Shown here piece by piece: positions 1 through 10,543 of a DNA stretch of 64,000 nt; position 1 is the first letter of the stretch; every line of letters starts with the position of its first letter. The stretch comes from Mesodorylaimus sp. YZB2_4. Taxonomy: Eukaryota; Nematoda; Enoplea; Dorylaimida; Dorylaimidae. Under the pieces are notes generated by a model. The model was not told the DNA's origin. It worked only from the letters and a program-made list of their open reading frames with translations, and ran no database searches. A program made the position numbers and the translations under genes. The stretch spans positions 1-64,000 of the forward strand of contig JASANH010000539.1 of the NCBI GenBank assembly GCA_030248295.1, in the 5' to 3' direction.

Positions 1-1
1 G

Positions 2-2450
2 TATATGAAAGACGGAGAGCGACAAGCATTTATGGAGTGGTATAGCCAACAAGACGGCAAGCTGTTCGATTTCCAGGCGGAAATTAAAGCTTATTGCGAA
101 AGCGACGTGACTGTCCTTCGGTTGTGTTGCTTGAAATTCCGGCGCATGTTTATGGAAATCGGTCAGATCGATCCATTACTGGACAGCATTACGATCGCGA
201 GTGCTTGCAACAAGTTCTATCGCAAGCACCACATGCCTGTCAATCGAATAGCCGTCGTTCCGCATGGTGGCTACCGAAAACAGGAGAAGCAGTCAATGAT
301 CGGACTGAAATGGCTGAAATGGATTTCGCATAGCACTGGACGCCGAATACAACACAAACTGAATGGGGGGGAAGTACGAATCGGGCCGTGGCGCGTTGAT
401 GGACTGCGTGATCAAACCGTTTACGAGTTTAATGGATGCTATTGGTAACGGGTTCCGGGCCTTTCTAATGTTCTTGCGCAATGCAGACTCGTTTAGGCAT
501 GGTTGTAAAACCTGCATGACCAAGCGCAAACGCCTCACTGCCGATGGAGTCCTGACTGCATCAGAAGCCTATCAAAGGACTGTAGACCGACACCAGGATC
601 TGGAATCAAGAGGGTGAGTATAAATTTTGCTGAACCTTGATAAAAATATAGCGAGTTAACATTTGCCACATGCAGATATACTGTCATCGAAAAATGGGAA
701 TGTGAACTACGCAATGAGCTGAAGCAAAACCAAGAAATGGCTGCTTTTTTCGATAATGTCTGCATTATGGATCCACTAGATGCCCGTGAGGCATTTTTTG
801 GTGGCCGTACAAATGCAACCAATCTTTATCGACAGGTATGAGATGACATTTTTTCTTTGCTGCCACTTTGTGACAGTTTTCTGCAGCGTTGTAAAGTATG
901 ATAGCTCTTTGATGGTAGGCACAGCATGGCGAGAAAATCAAATACATCGACGTGCTGAGTTTGTATCCTTATATCTGCAAACATGGACGATTTCCTGTGG
1001 GGCATCCAAAGATCATCACAGAGAATTTTGAGCTTATGGACGCTGATCACATGCCTTATGAAGGATTGGTGAAGTGCAAAATATTACCTCCAACTAACTT
1101 GCTCCATCCTGTCTTGCCGTACCGCTGCAACAAGAAACTGACGTTTCCCCTGTGTTCAAAATGCCCCACAAATTGCCAGCAAGAACCCTGTGCTCACTCC
1201 GATGAAGAACGTGCTTTATGCGGAGCTTGGGTTACGCTAGAACTTAAAAAAGCTCTGGAGCTTGGCTATCGAATAATCGACGTCTACGAGGTAAAATGAG
1301 GAGCTGAGATAACTTCAGAGAGGATTGTAATTGTTGTGTACTGAATTTTTACTCCAGGTGTGGCATTACGAACAGTTTGAGCAATACGACAAAGACCTCA
1401 ACCCGAAGGGCGGGTTGTTTTCAGCGTATATTAACGAGTTCCTTCGTATTAAACAAGAAGCTGATGGCTGGCCGGCGGGTGCGGACACTGAAGAGCAAAA
1501 GCAGGCATTTCTGGAGGAATGGAAACGGCGCGAGGGGATCGAATTGCGTCCAGAAAAAATGTTCAAGAATGCTGGCTTACGAGCCTTGGCCAAGCTCTGC
1601 CTGAATAGGTAAACCGTGACTGAAAAAAGAAATTCATGGGGTACACTCACAAAAATGTTCTTCCATCACAGCTTCTGGGGGAAGTTTGGGCAACGAAGCA
1701 AAATGTCAAAAACAGAATATTTCACCGATCCAGCCAGTTTTTTCAAACTCGTCTTCGATCCTGCCGTTTGCACAAAAACAGTTCGTCTTGTAAATGACAA
1801 GATGGTGGCAGTTCACTACGACTTACAAGACGAGTTCGTCGAAGTGTTAGCCAACACAAATGCCGTCATTGCAGCCTATACGACTGCGCAGGCCAGGCTC
1901 AAGTTATACAGCTACATCGAACGACTGCAGGAACGTGTGCTTTATTTCGACACTGACTCCCTGATCTACATTGAGCGGCCAGGGGACGATTATCACCCTG
2001 AAATTGGAAATTTCTTGGGTATGCCTTTTGTTTTTAAACCCCTGTTGCTATAAGAATACTCCTTTTTTAGGGGAAATGACTGATGAGTTGGAGAAAGATT
2101 ATGGGGCTGGTAGTTGGATTACAGAATTTGTCAGCGGTGGCCCCAAACACTACGCATTCAAAGTTTGGAGCACGACCGAGAACAAAGAAAAAATATGTAT
2201 CAAAGTCAAAGGTTTTAGAATCACTCATGATGTGTCAGCTTCTATCAATTTCGATAAACTACGAGAAAAAGTGCACAACTTCGTTCAGCAGGGCAACCGC
2301 CAAGAAACCGTCATCCATATTCAACGCATCGAACGTACACCAGAGCGAAAAGTGGTCACACTTGTGCGTAAGAAAGTGTACAGAGTGACATATGATAAAC
2401 GCGTAGTCTTGCCTGATTTCACCACTGTTCCCTATGGCTATCGTGTGTGA
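2..2450 (+). CDS. Polinton/Maverick-type protein-primed DNA polymerase B, 3' part, spliced
   Basis: Family B DNA polymerase of the protein-primed type carried by Polinton (Maverick) elements and related adintovirus-like elements; it would copy the element's own DNA. The gene enters from the left, so the exonuclease domain is mostly missing. Exons that keep frame are 2-444, 497-613, 676-835, 925-1290, 1358-1608, 1672-2018 and 2071-2450 (687 codons seen). Introns are 52-89 bases with GT-AG ends. Palm motif A (SLYP type) lies in the fourth exon, motif B is split by the 1609-1671 intron, and motif C (DTDSL) lies near 1950. The C-terminal segment ends at a natural stop and looks complete. No frameshift or premature stop is visible once the introns are removed, so this copy is either recently active or preserved. 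No integrase, packaging ATPase or capsid gene follows on the right; if present they lie to the left. Confidence 0.88.
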
Positions 2451-2663
2451 CACGGCACGTTTCTTTTTTGTTTTCCTGCTGCACAATCTGTAATGCACAG
2501 TTTTATGCAAAAAAAAGGCGTGACTTCTGCGGTCGGGCTGACTTCGTTTCGTATGCGTGATGCGGTTTTCCTGGCTTGGTAAAGGGAGGGAAGAAAAAAG
2601 TAGGCGGAGTCGACTGTCTGGAAAAGGGGCTGTCTGGATATACTGTACATTACATTGGCCTAC

Positions 2664-2772
2664 CTATATCCCGTACAAGAGTATGTTTCGTACAGAGTAT
2701 GTTTTGTACAGGGTATACTTTATACAGGGGTATGTTTTGTACAGGGGTATACTTTCTACAGGGGTATCTTAA
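2664..2772. repeat. Degenerate tandem repeat, ~15-18 base unit
   Basis: About six imperfect units built on GTACAGGGGTATAC-like sequence, alternating TTTTGTACAGGG and TTTATACAGGG variants. It lies about 210 bases downstream of the polymerase stop. It may be part of a transposon end or a simple satellite. Confidence 0.7.
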
Positions 2773-3654
2773 AGCATTGCCTATACCCACGTGGTTAGAC
2801 CATAGAGGGGGGGATATACTACTCGTATTCTGGAACTCGACGACGGCTGGATGGATTTTGATAAAAATTGGCAAGATTGTAGACCGTGCCTGCTGATATC
2901 TTTCGCGGCCAAGATATTAATTCAAGTATTAATACTTCAAACTATTGGCGCTAAAAGCTGAACTCAAAGTATCTTCTGGATTATGATCGTTATGGCAGTT
3001 TTTATCGCAATGAGGAGTGTTTTGGCTGTTTCATTACACTTTTAGGGCCGTGGTGGCGAGGGTTTTCGCTCCTGCTTCTTGCCCGTGACTTTCCCTGTAA
3101 GGCATTCACGTTTATTCCGGCCGAATTTGAGACAATATGTGGTCTATTTCCGCCTATTTGACAAAAAGGCATTTCTAGTCTCCCCGCCAATCGTGCAAAA
3201 ATTTCTCAAACCTGCGCTTTCTTCCTTTAAAATTCTGCTAACACAGAATCGCCAATAAAATAACTCACTATGTTATGTTTCGGACTAAAACACTGCGCTA
3301 GCAAGCTGAGATGCGGGTTCGATTCCAGACAAACTCATATTCCTATCCTGTTTCTGTGTCTGATTGTCAGCTACTGTTTTTTATTCTACCAATGTAAACC
3401 ACCAATGTAAATCAGAGATGCTTCTCGAGGTTGGAGTCGTATTTTATACTGTAGTTTACTCATGCAGCCTGAGACTTTCACACCCCCCCCCCCCCCGCTT
3501 TTTTAGGTAACTCTTCCTTCCCGTCCTCTCCCAAAGACATTCCTGCAATTGCAGGAGTGGTGCATCCTGGCAACTAAAGTGCCTAAACTATCCTCCATAA
3601 TTTTATGAGGTCAGTTTTTGTTGGGGATATAGTATCCCATCGATAGGGTGCTAA

Positions 3655-3800
3655 GAATTAGTAGAGAGGCGCCGACAGGGTTCACAGCTGCCATTGTCCG
3701 ACGAAGACGGTCCAATCCAGGATGCTCTCGTGCGGAGGTGCTCCCAGTGGAAGCATATGGGGGGGGGGGGGCGCTGCTGTGTTTGCCCAAGCACAGCCTT
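3655..3800 (+). repeat. SINE 3'-tail fragment
   Basis: The segment around 3700-3770 (GATGCTCTCGTGCGGAGG and neighbours) matches the shared tail of the SINE copies at 42244-42737, 44115-44525 and 45455-45895. No tRNA-like head is attached, so this is a truncated or decayed copy. Confidence 0.55.
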
Positions 3801-5506
3801 TCCTGGGCTGGTGTCGCATGCCAAAGTGGCTGGGATAGTTTGACATGGGCAGGCGCATGTCAAACTGTCTACTAGTACCAAGACCCAACGGATCTAGCTC
3901 TGTCCAACAATACCTGTGAGCCCCGTATCGGCTGTTATGATTAGTAAGCTCTGTAAATATCAGTGATTTTATCATGTTTACCAGCTTTTATTTCAGTAAG
4001 TTTCAGAAGTTTCTCTGTTTCATAGGCTCATTGCAAAAAGCGCTTCGTCTCCATCAGAAATCTGCATACGATTTACGGAAATCACTAGCTTTTTCTCGAC
4101 TACGCCGCCAGCAGCGTTAGACTGTAACTGCTTTGAAAGTCAAGGACATCACAGTTCGTTTATCCAGGCGACAGCTTTTTCCTATTTTGTGCGCTGACTT
4201 AGCAATTTTTAGGTGCCTTTATCACAGGCTCAAAAGCTTGACCAAATAAACTGAAAAATCTACTTAGACTAAAATACAATATATGCTTTCACAATGTGGC
4301 GGACTTTGCATTGAAAAACGGTGACCCCTATCGACTGTACAATAATTTGTGGATTCTGCGTGAAGGCACTTACACTAAGCCATCAATCGTGCGTTTGAGT
4401 ACCACATCTACAGCATGCTAGAATACCGTGAGGGCAGATACTGTCAGTCTGCAGACCAAATATTTCGTGGTTTCTCTACTATTGACCTTTTCGCGTGGTA
4501 AAATTTTCAAAACAAAATGTCCCCATCGACAAGTTTTCTTCTTTCTCTCCCGTCCATAAAAGGCGTCGGCACTATTTTTGAATTTGTTGACCTTCACCTC
4601 TATCCGTCATTTGTCCATATATTGGCCCCCCTAAGAAAGCCTCATTGAACCCGAGACCCCAAAGAACCCACTGATTCTGCGAGGAAAATTCTTGCTATCA
4701 CAACGGCAAAAACGTAAAATAAAGTCAGTCCGCATGTTCTCAAAAGACGTGACAGGCAACTTGAAAACAGTTCTACCGTTTCATTTTGCGCAGTGCCCAC
4801 GCCGGGCTGATGAGCTTTTGGTACTCGCCACCCTCTGGACAGGATTGTGTCCTGTGTACTGTAAGACAGGCCGAGAATGCAGGCTCCCGAAGGATGCTCT
4901 CCACAGCTTGTGCCCAGATTAGGGAAAGTTAACTGACCTTGCATGCATCAGCCTAGCGTGGTTGCTGTGTCACACAGAGAAGTAACGAGCAAAAACTCAG
5001 AAACGGAGTCCTCTCTTTGTCGATCCGACGTATACCAGTCAGGTTTGGCCCAAAATCCATTCACCTCCCGCTCCTGACTACGGACGTTCTTTATGGATTG
5101 CCCATTATCCCTTTTTGTCGCCGTGCCTTCTATAAGCAGCAAAAATGTGTTCCTTGCGATGGCAGATGTCCCTTTTCAATGACAGAGAAGCTCGAACTCA
5201 ATTTGTTGTGTTTTAACACGCGCACTTCCGCTGGACAGAGTTTTGTGGGAAAGTTTTTACCCCGCTAATAATATTTCACCCTTACAGTATATGCGCACCG
5301 ACTAATGAAGAAATTTGTTCTCCAACGACGTACCTGCGGGATTCGAAACATTCAATTCACAGTTTATTGATCACTGCACCAAGCCACTCGGTATACAGTA
5401 TGCTCTCGCACGGGTAGGGTATACTGTGTTGCGCGCTATGCAAGCTAGCCGTACCACCAACCACCCACTATGCCAACCTAGCCATATCATTTTGTCACAC
5501 ACTCTC

Positions 5507-5818
5507 TCAGCCGAATCTCAACGGTCTCAATGGTCTACTCTCTTCGCCACGCGTTTTGCGTTCCATCGGCTGATCATCATTGTCGATAGCCACTAAATAC
5601 CAACGTTTCTCACCGTCGCCAAATAGGCTCGATACGTCCATCACACCATCGACTAACTGCGGTTGAGTCAAGACTTGATCCTTCTCTTGGCTGTCTCCGC
5701 TACGACCAGCACTGATGGGCATGGAACGAGATATGACCATTGATGACGAGAAGTGGCACGAGAGCAAGAGTAAGACTGGTAGGAAAGTGAGGACGCTGGA
5801 AATTTTGAACGTATTCAT
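5507..5818 (-). CDS. Putative RFamide neuropeptide precursor (FLP-21/sNPF-like)
   Basis: A 103-residue secreted precursor. Residues 1-26 form a signal peptide (MNTFKISS followed by a leucine-rich core). The protein ends RPLRPLRFG and stop, which is the classical amidation context giving a C-terminal PLRF-amide. Dibasic KR and RK sites upstream would release the terminal peptide and a WYLVAIDNDD-type spacer. One amidated peptide at the extreme C-terminus with a PLRFamide ending resembles nematode FLP-21 (GLGPRPLRFamide) and insect short NPF. The start chosen is the ATG at 5816-5818: a good acceptor (CTTTTCAG) lies just upstream, so an in-frame upstream ATG is probably intronic, and the 5' UTR is spliced or trans-spliced. 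Released amidated peptides of this kind act on NPY/NPF-type GPCRs. The exact processing sites are inferred. Confidence 0.7.
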   Translation of the reverse strand: MNTFKISSVLTFLPVLLLLSCHFSSSMVISRSMPISAGRSGDSQEKDQVLTQPQLVDGVMDVSSLFGDGEKRWYLVAIDNDDQPMERKTRGEESRPLRPLRFG

Positions 5819-8800
5819 TTTCTGAAAAGAAGATGACAAAGTGAGCGGATCTGAGGGCTACCACCAACGAAATCCCAACTATTCACGTATATTAGAGCTA
5901 TGTGCCGGCTCTAATTGACTCTATACTTGTCTGCGGACTATCCACCTGCTGTAAGTACAGGCAGACGAGTCCCACAAGCAAGAATGCACACTGCATAGCT
6001 CACGCAACATCATCAAACTGAAGACGGAAACTATAGAAGCCACATAAATAACAGATTTCTGCCACCTGCCTGCTTGTCCCCTCAGCAGGCATCTTCTACT
6101 TATAAGAGCGCCCTATCACGCAAAGGTCACACCAGCACATTATTTGCCGGCACAGGTGGGCACGGTGCTCGTTCTATGACAATAAAGCAGTGATTCCATC
6201 CATAAATGAACACACACAAAGAAAAGTGTCCGTGTCTCATTCTCGCTTGAAAGGCGGCGGCAGGCGAGAAGACAGTGGGATTCAATGCCAAAAGTCGAAA
6301 AAATCTGCACTGACAATGAATGCAAGATCTAACAAGCAGGACAAAGAAAAGATGTTAGACCTTTTTCTCTCCCTCTGCTCTCAACTATTCTGAGACTCTC
6401 CACGTCCTTTTTATACCCTCAGGTATTCCCCCGACACCAGAGCGTATTTGGCAGGTCAATTTTAGAAACAATTTTCTTGCTTGCGAAAAATTCGACTGAT
6501 CTCTCACAAAAACTTGTAGTCTTGCCCAGGGGAATTGTGCAGGATGTTATTTCACCAAGTTATGCCTATCAAGTGACAGAAAGTTACACTAGGCCGTGCA
6601 TACTAGTTGATTAGACGCTTCTTGCGTCCGTCAATGCTGAAAATTCGTCAGGTTCTCAATGACATTCACGTCGTGACAAAGTAAAGGTTAATTTGGCAAG
6701 TTAATTAAGCTCTGCTTAAAAGAAAAAATGCGAACACACTATAACAAGGACAACACTGACGAAAAAACATTATCTATGCAGACTATAACATCTTAGCAGC
6801 GGGCAGAACTAAATACACGTCAAAATCGGAAAGAAAAAATCTTGGCGCACAGCACGAATTCATTACTGGGAATTTAGGACTGTTTCTATTGCATCTACCT
6901 GCCTCCTGCCATGTCTCATATTGGCAGCTCATGAAAGCTTGGGTTAAGGAAAAGTGCAAAAGGCGGTATTCACCAGCGGATCGGATCGGATCGGATCAGA
7001 CACCAGTAATCGTATGCTAGGTTAGGACGCTCCCTACAGGCAGGACTGAAACATTAACAAGAACCGAGCGGACATATTTCTTTCCGACAGCTTGTGAGAA
7101 AGTATACTGTAGAGGCGCCATAAAGAACGTGCATAATACCCTCTCCCTTGCTTACTTCTGATCGAAAAGTCGGTAATGTGGGACCTCTCTTGAGCACGCC
7201 AATGAATCGAATAATCAAATCCTGAAATTGCTCACTCTTGTATACCTGAGTACAGCTTTCACTAGTCCCGCAATGGACCTAATCTCGTAACGAACTCACG
7301 AACAGTCTCGCACACGCCTATGGTGCGTGTCTTTTTTATGTAAAACGAAGAGCAGAATTATGTGCTACTTTGATTATATATTTATTCGTAGCCCTAGCGC
7401 GTTTCCGTTCACCTGCCGGACATAATTGCGTGCCAAAGATGTAATCGGATTTCCCTCCACACACGCACTTGTGAACGGATAGGACAATAAAGGAAACACT
7501 ATGCTGTTTCCACATTCGATTGTGAATTAGGCTGCTTCTCTTGCTCTTCCACGCAAGCCTACGTAGGTCTCCGCACTGGCACAGGTACCTTGATGACGTC
7601 AGACTCGAGAACAGATTGAACAAAATGTCAATCCTATTGTCACCTACGAAAAATAGACGTGCACAAATAACGTGTTTCGTGACAGCTTTAGCTTCGACTT
7701 CTTCATGCCTTAGCCGCCTATAAACGGAAAGGCGTGGGCGAACTCATACGCACAGGATCTCAGTGGGTAGCACTCACGACAAAGTGGGGAACAAAAAAAT
7801 GGCGTGTCTTCCCATGTTTTTGAGGGCGGACTAACAGAAAAAATTTTGGCTTCTAGACAATGGAAAAACGGTAAGCAGTTCTGCGTCAGACTCGACCGGC
7901 TACTGCTTCTCTCTTTTGATTTGAAGGCTCACAGTCAGTAAATTGTCATTGGCAATATATCAGAGTCGAAAAAGCCTAAGGCAGGCTGCATGCGAAGCCT
8001 GACCATATCACTAGTGACTGACATTGTCCTCAGAAAAGGGCGATATTTTTAATTTTCCACAAAAAATAAAGGACCCAATGTCGTCTCCTGTAGAGTAACG
8101 CGAGCATTTCAAAGTTATATATAGTAAGTTTTGACAAATCGGAGCATGTGCCAGAAAAAGCTTTCTTCTAACCAATATTGCCTGCATACTTGCGTTTGCG
8201 GCGACCACATGATGGATTGCACGGCTCACGTGTATACCAGTCTATAGTATAGTGGGTCAGGTACCAGGGAAGCTCTCTTGCACCAAACGATCGTTTTCTC
8301 AAAATTTCTTTATGATCAAAGTCTTACAGAGCTCATGATTATTAGCTTGAGATACCCGCACAGTGTGTTCCATGAGACAGAAGTCAGTCGGATGGACTAG
8401 TCGATGTAAACAGGGTAAATTCATTGCGGCGTATTCGGCCAACGAATGTCTGGTTCGACTTGCATTCTGGCTCAATTACAAACTAAGACATTTGCAGGTC
8501 TTCAACGTTTACAGCCAAAAAAGAGGATAACTGTAACCATATTTTAAACATCCCGATCTAACAATGAGTACAGATATAGGGAGCGTGTCAGGTGACAGAG
8601 TGGCAAGGTGGAACCGCAGTTGTCTTTGCATATGGGTAAGTAAGAGTAGAAGTGGACATACATGTCATAAAACGTGCCAAGTACTGTAAAGCCACTTACA
8701 TCTTGAAGAATTACGTGCCACCCCCATGGTACTTGGCCAGCCCTGTACAACACAAGAATGACTATAGCTTCATTTTCTTGTAGAGTATGTAAAATATGGT

Positions 8801-9053
8801 CTCAGCTAAGGTGTGTTGCCCCTAAACGCCTGACAGTTTCAGCAACATACCATCTTTTCCACATGTAAGCACAGGTGTAGGAGGTGCACGCTGTACCATA
8901 TTCAAGAATGTGCAACTTTAGCCGAGGTGTTCAGGGTGATGGGGATGTATATGAGTCAAAGAGGACGCACATTTATTTTAGACGCAGATCTAGCCTAATT
9001 ATGCTGCACCATACTGTATTTAGATGGCAGTAATGAACTTTCAAGCAGCAACA
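5819..9053. other. Gene-free interval
   Basis: Contains the upstream region of the RFamide gene and about 3 kb with no recognisable exon. There is a short GGATC tandem at about 6978-6997. Small ORFs of up to 95 codons show no domain, no codon bias and no flanking splice pattern that I could support. Confidence 0.45.
6099..6104 (-). promoter_or_regulatory. Possible TATA box of the RFamide gene
   Basis: TATAAG on the minus strand, about 280 bases upstream of the RFamide start codon. It would fit a spliced 5' UTR. The assignment rests on position only. Confidence 0.3.
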
Positions 9054-10108
9054 TACCGTATTTCGTCGAAATTCTCCCCCCCCCCTCAAGATCCTCCCCC
9101 CCTCTGGGTATTCTCCCCCGTCTAGACCCCGGTTGCAGTTTATTCTCCCCCCCCCCCCCTTTGCGAAATCCTCCCCCGGGGACGAATTTGAATTACCCAC
9201 AAAATCATCAGGTGTGGAAAATGTGAAGGACATGAGTGATAGCGTCAAAAAAAAATGTTTTCCTTGAAGTCAGATGATGAAGATGAGGTTCAAGACTAAG
9301 ATATCATGCATATTGATTGAATGCGGTTATGAGCAGCATGAATACGGGAAGAGAAGTATTGAAATAGGCAAAGTTAGCATTACAGGTCGAGTCCACTTAT
9401 AGTCACACCGGGTAATGTCACACTTCGGTTATTATCACAGGTTTCCAAAGTCCCGAAATTTCGCCCTATACTTTGTGTGTATTTTGAGTTCGCTTACTAT
9501 CACACTGAATTCGGCCCAGTCCGCGTACTGTCACATAAATTTCGTGGCCAAGAGGAATAGGTATTTAAAAAAGTCACATTTATAGTCTTGGCAGTCTGAA
9601 CAAAGCGCAAAATCGTCCAAAACTAGGATTTCTCGCAAGAAAACGCGTGTATTTAGGGGCGGGGAGCCTTATGCTTTAGCTTTCATTCGATGATCCTCAT
9701 AAGTTTAAGTTCCTTTGATTACAGAAACTGTCTGAAAAGCGTTGCGTCTTTCATAAGTTTAGGAATATACGAGTATGATCACAAAAGGGTGATAAAACTC
9801 AGAAAAAAGTTTTATCCATTTTAATGCGTATTTCGGTTTAAGTCACAGTCCGGATATTGTCACATTTTCTTCCCGTCTGGGGCTGCTGATACTAAGCGGA
9901 CTCGACTGTACTTGTTAGGAAGCTTTATACCGCCTATCTTTCTTCAGCTGATATCCATGTGAAGAATAGTTTCTTTCTGGCATCTGGAAAGTGTTTGAGT
10001 TTTATTCTTCCCCTCTGGAAATCCTCTTCCCCCCCTTTGGTTATTCTCCCTCGTCTAAGACGCATTTAAAAAAATTTCTCCCCGGGAAGAATTTCGAAGA
10101 AATACGGT
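9054..10108. mobile_element. Non-autonomous DNA transposon with C-rich inverted ends (outer element)
   Basis: The left end reads ACCGTATTTCGTCGAAATTC and continues into runs of CTCCCCC. The right end is the inverted copy, ending GAATTTCGAAGAAATACGGT. C-rich blocks (TTCTCCCCC, CCTCCCCC) follow each end. No transposase ORF is present, so it is a MITE-like derivative. It has been interrupted by a second element at 9383-9908. Confidence 0.75.
9383..9908. mobile_element. pogo/Tigger-like MITE nested in the outer element
   Basis: Ends are CAGGTCGAGTCC and its inverse GGACTCGACTG, each flanked by TA (9381-9382 and 9909-9910), the target duplication expected of Tc1/mariner-pogo elements. Behind both ends lie sub-repeats containing GTCACA/GTCACACT words. 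It is 526 bases long and has no transposase. Confidence 0.78.
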
Positions 10109-10543
10109 GTGATCTTTTGCTAACGAGCGTAATACCTCTAAACATTGATTTACGCGCCCAGGGGTCTAAGATAACTGCTTACCTCAAAATTGGCCCTTTT
10201 GTCTGCCAGACGCGCGGGTGTCTGCATAACAACGGGGGCACCACCGGAAAAACATCTATATGATGAAATGTATGGTCAGACCGGAGGTTCGTTATTCGGT
10301 CAAAAGTTTTAATTGAATTAAGACTTTTATCAGTTTTAACTCGCTCACGTCAGAATTTAAAGTTGCAACGAGTAATGTCACCTTGTTTACCGAAAGCTGT
10401 GATATAAGAAGTACTGTAATTATGATAACTCTGCCGATCTTTTTAGGACATTAAATACGAGTTCCATATACCGTGGGTCCCAATTTCCTGTTCGTCTTCG
10501 AATTTACATCGCTTCATTTCAATTAAACGTATTTTGCTAAAAA

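Larger units (their letters stand above)
2451..5506. other. Gene-free interval with repeats
   Basis: I see no convincing coding exon here. The stretch holds a degenerate tandem repeat (2664-2772), a tRNA-like B box in a unique context near 3310-3335, a poly-C run at about 3483-3497, and a SINE tail fragment (3655-3800). Short ORFs are scattered in all frames and have no recognisable domain. No terminal inverted repeat of the Polinton could be recognised. Confidence 0.5.
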
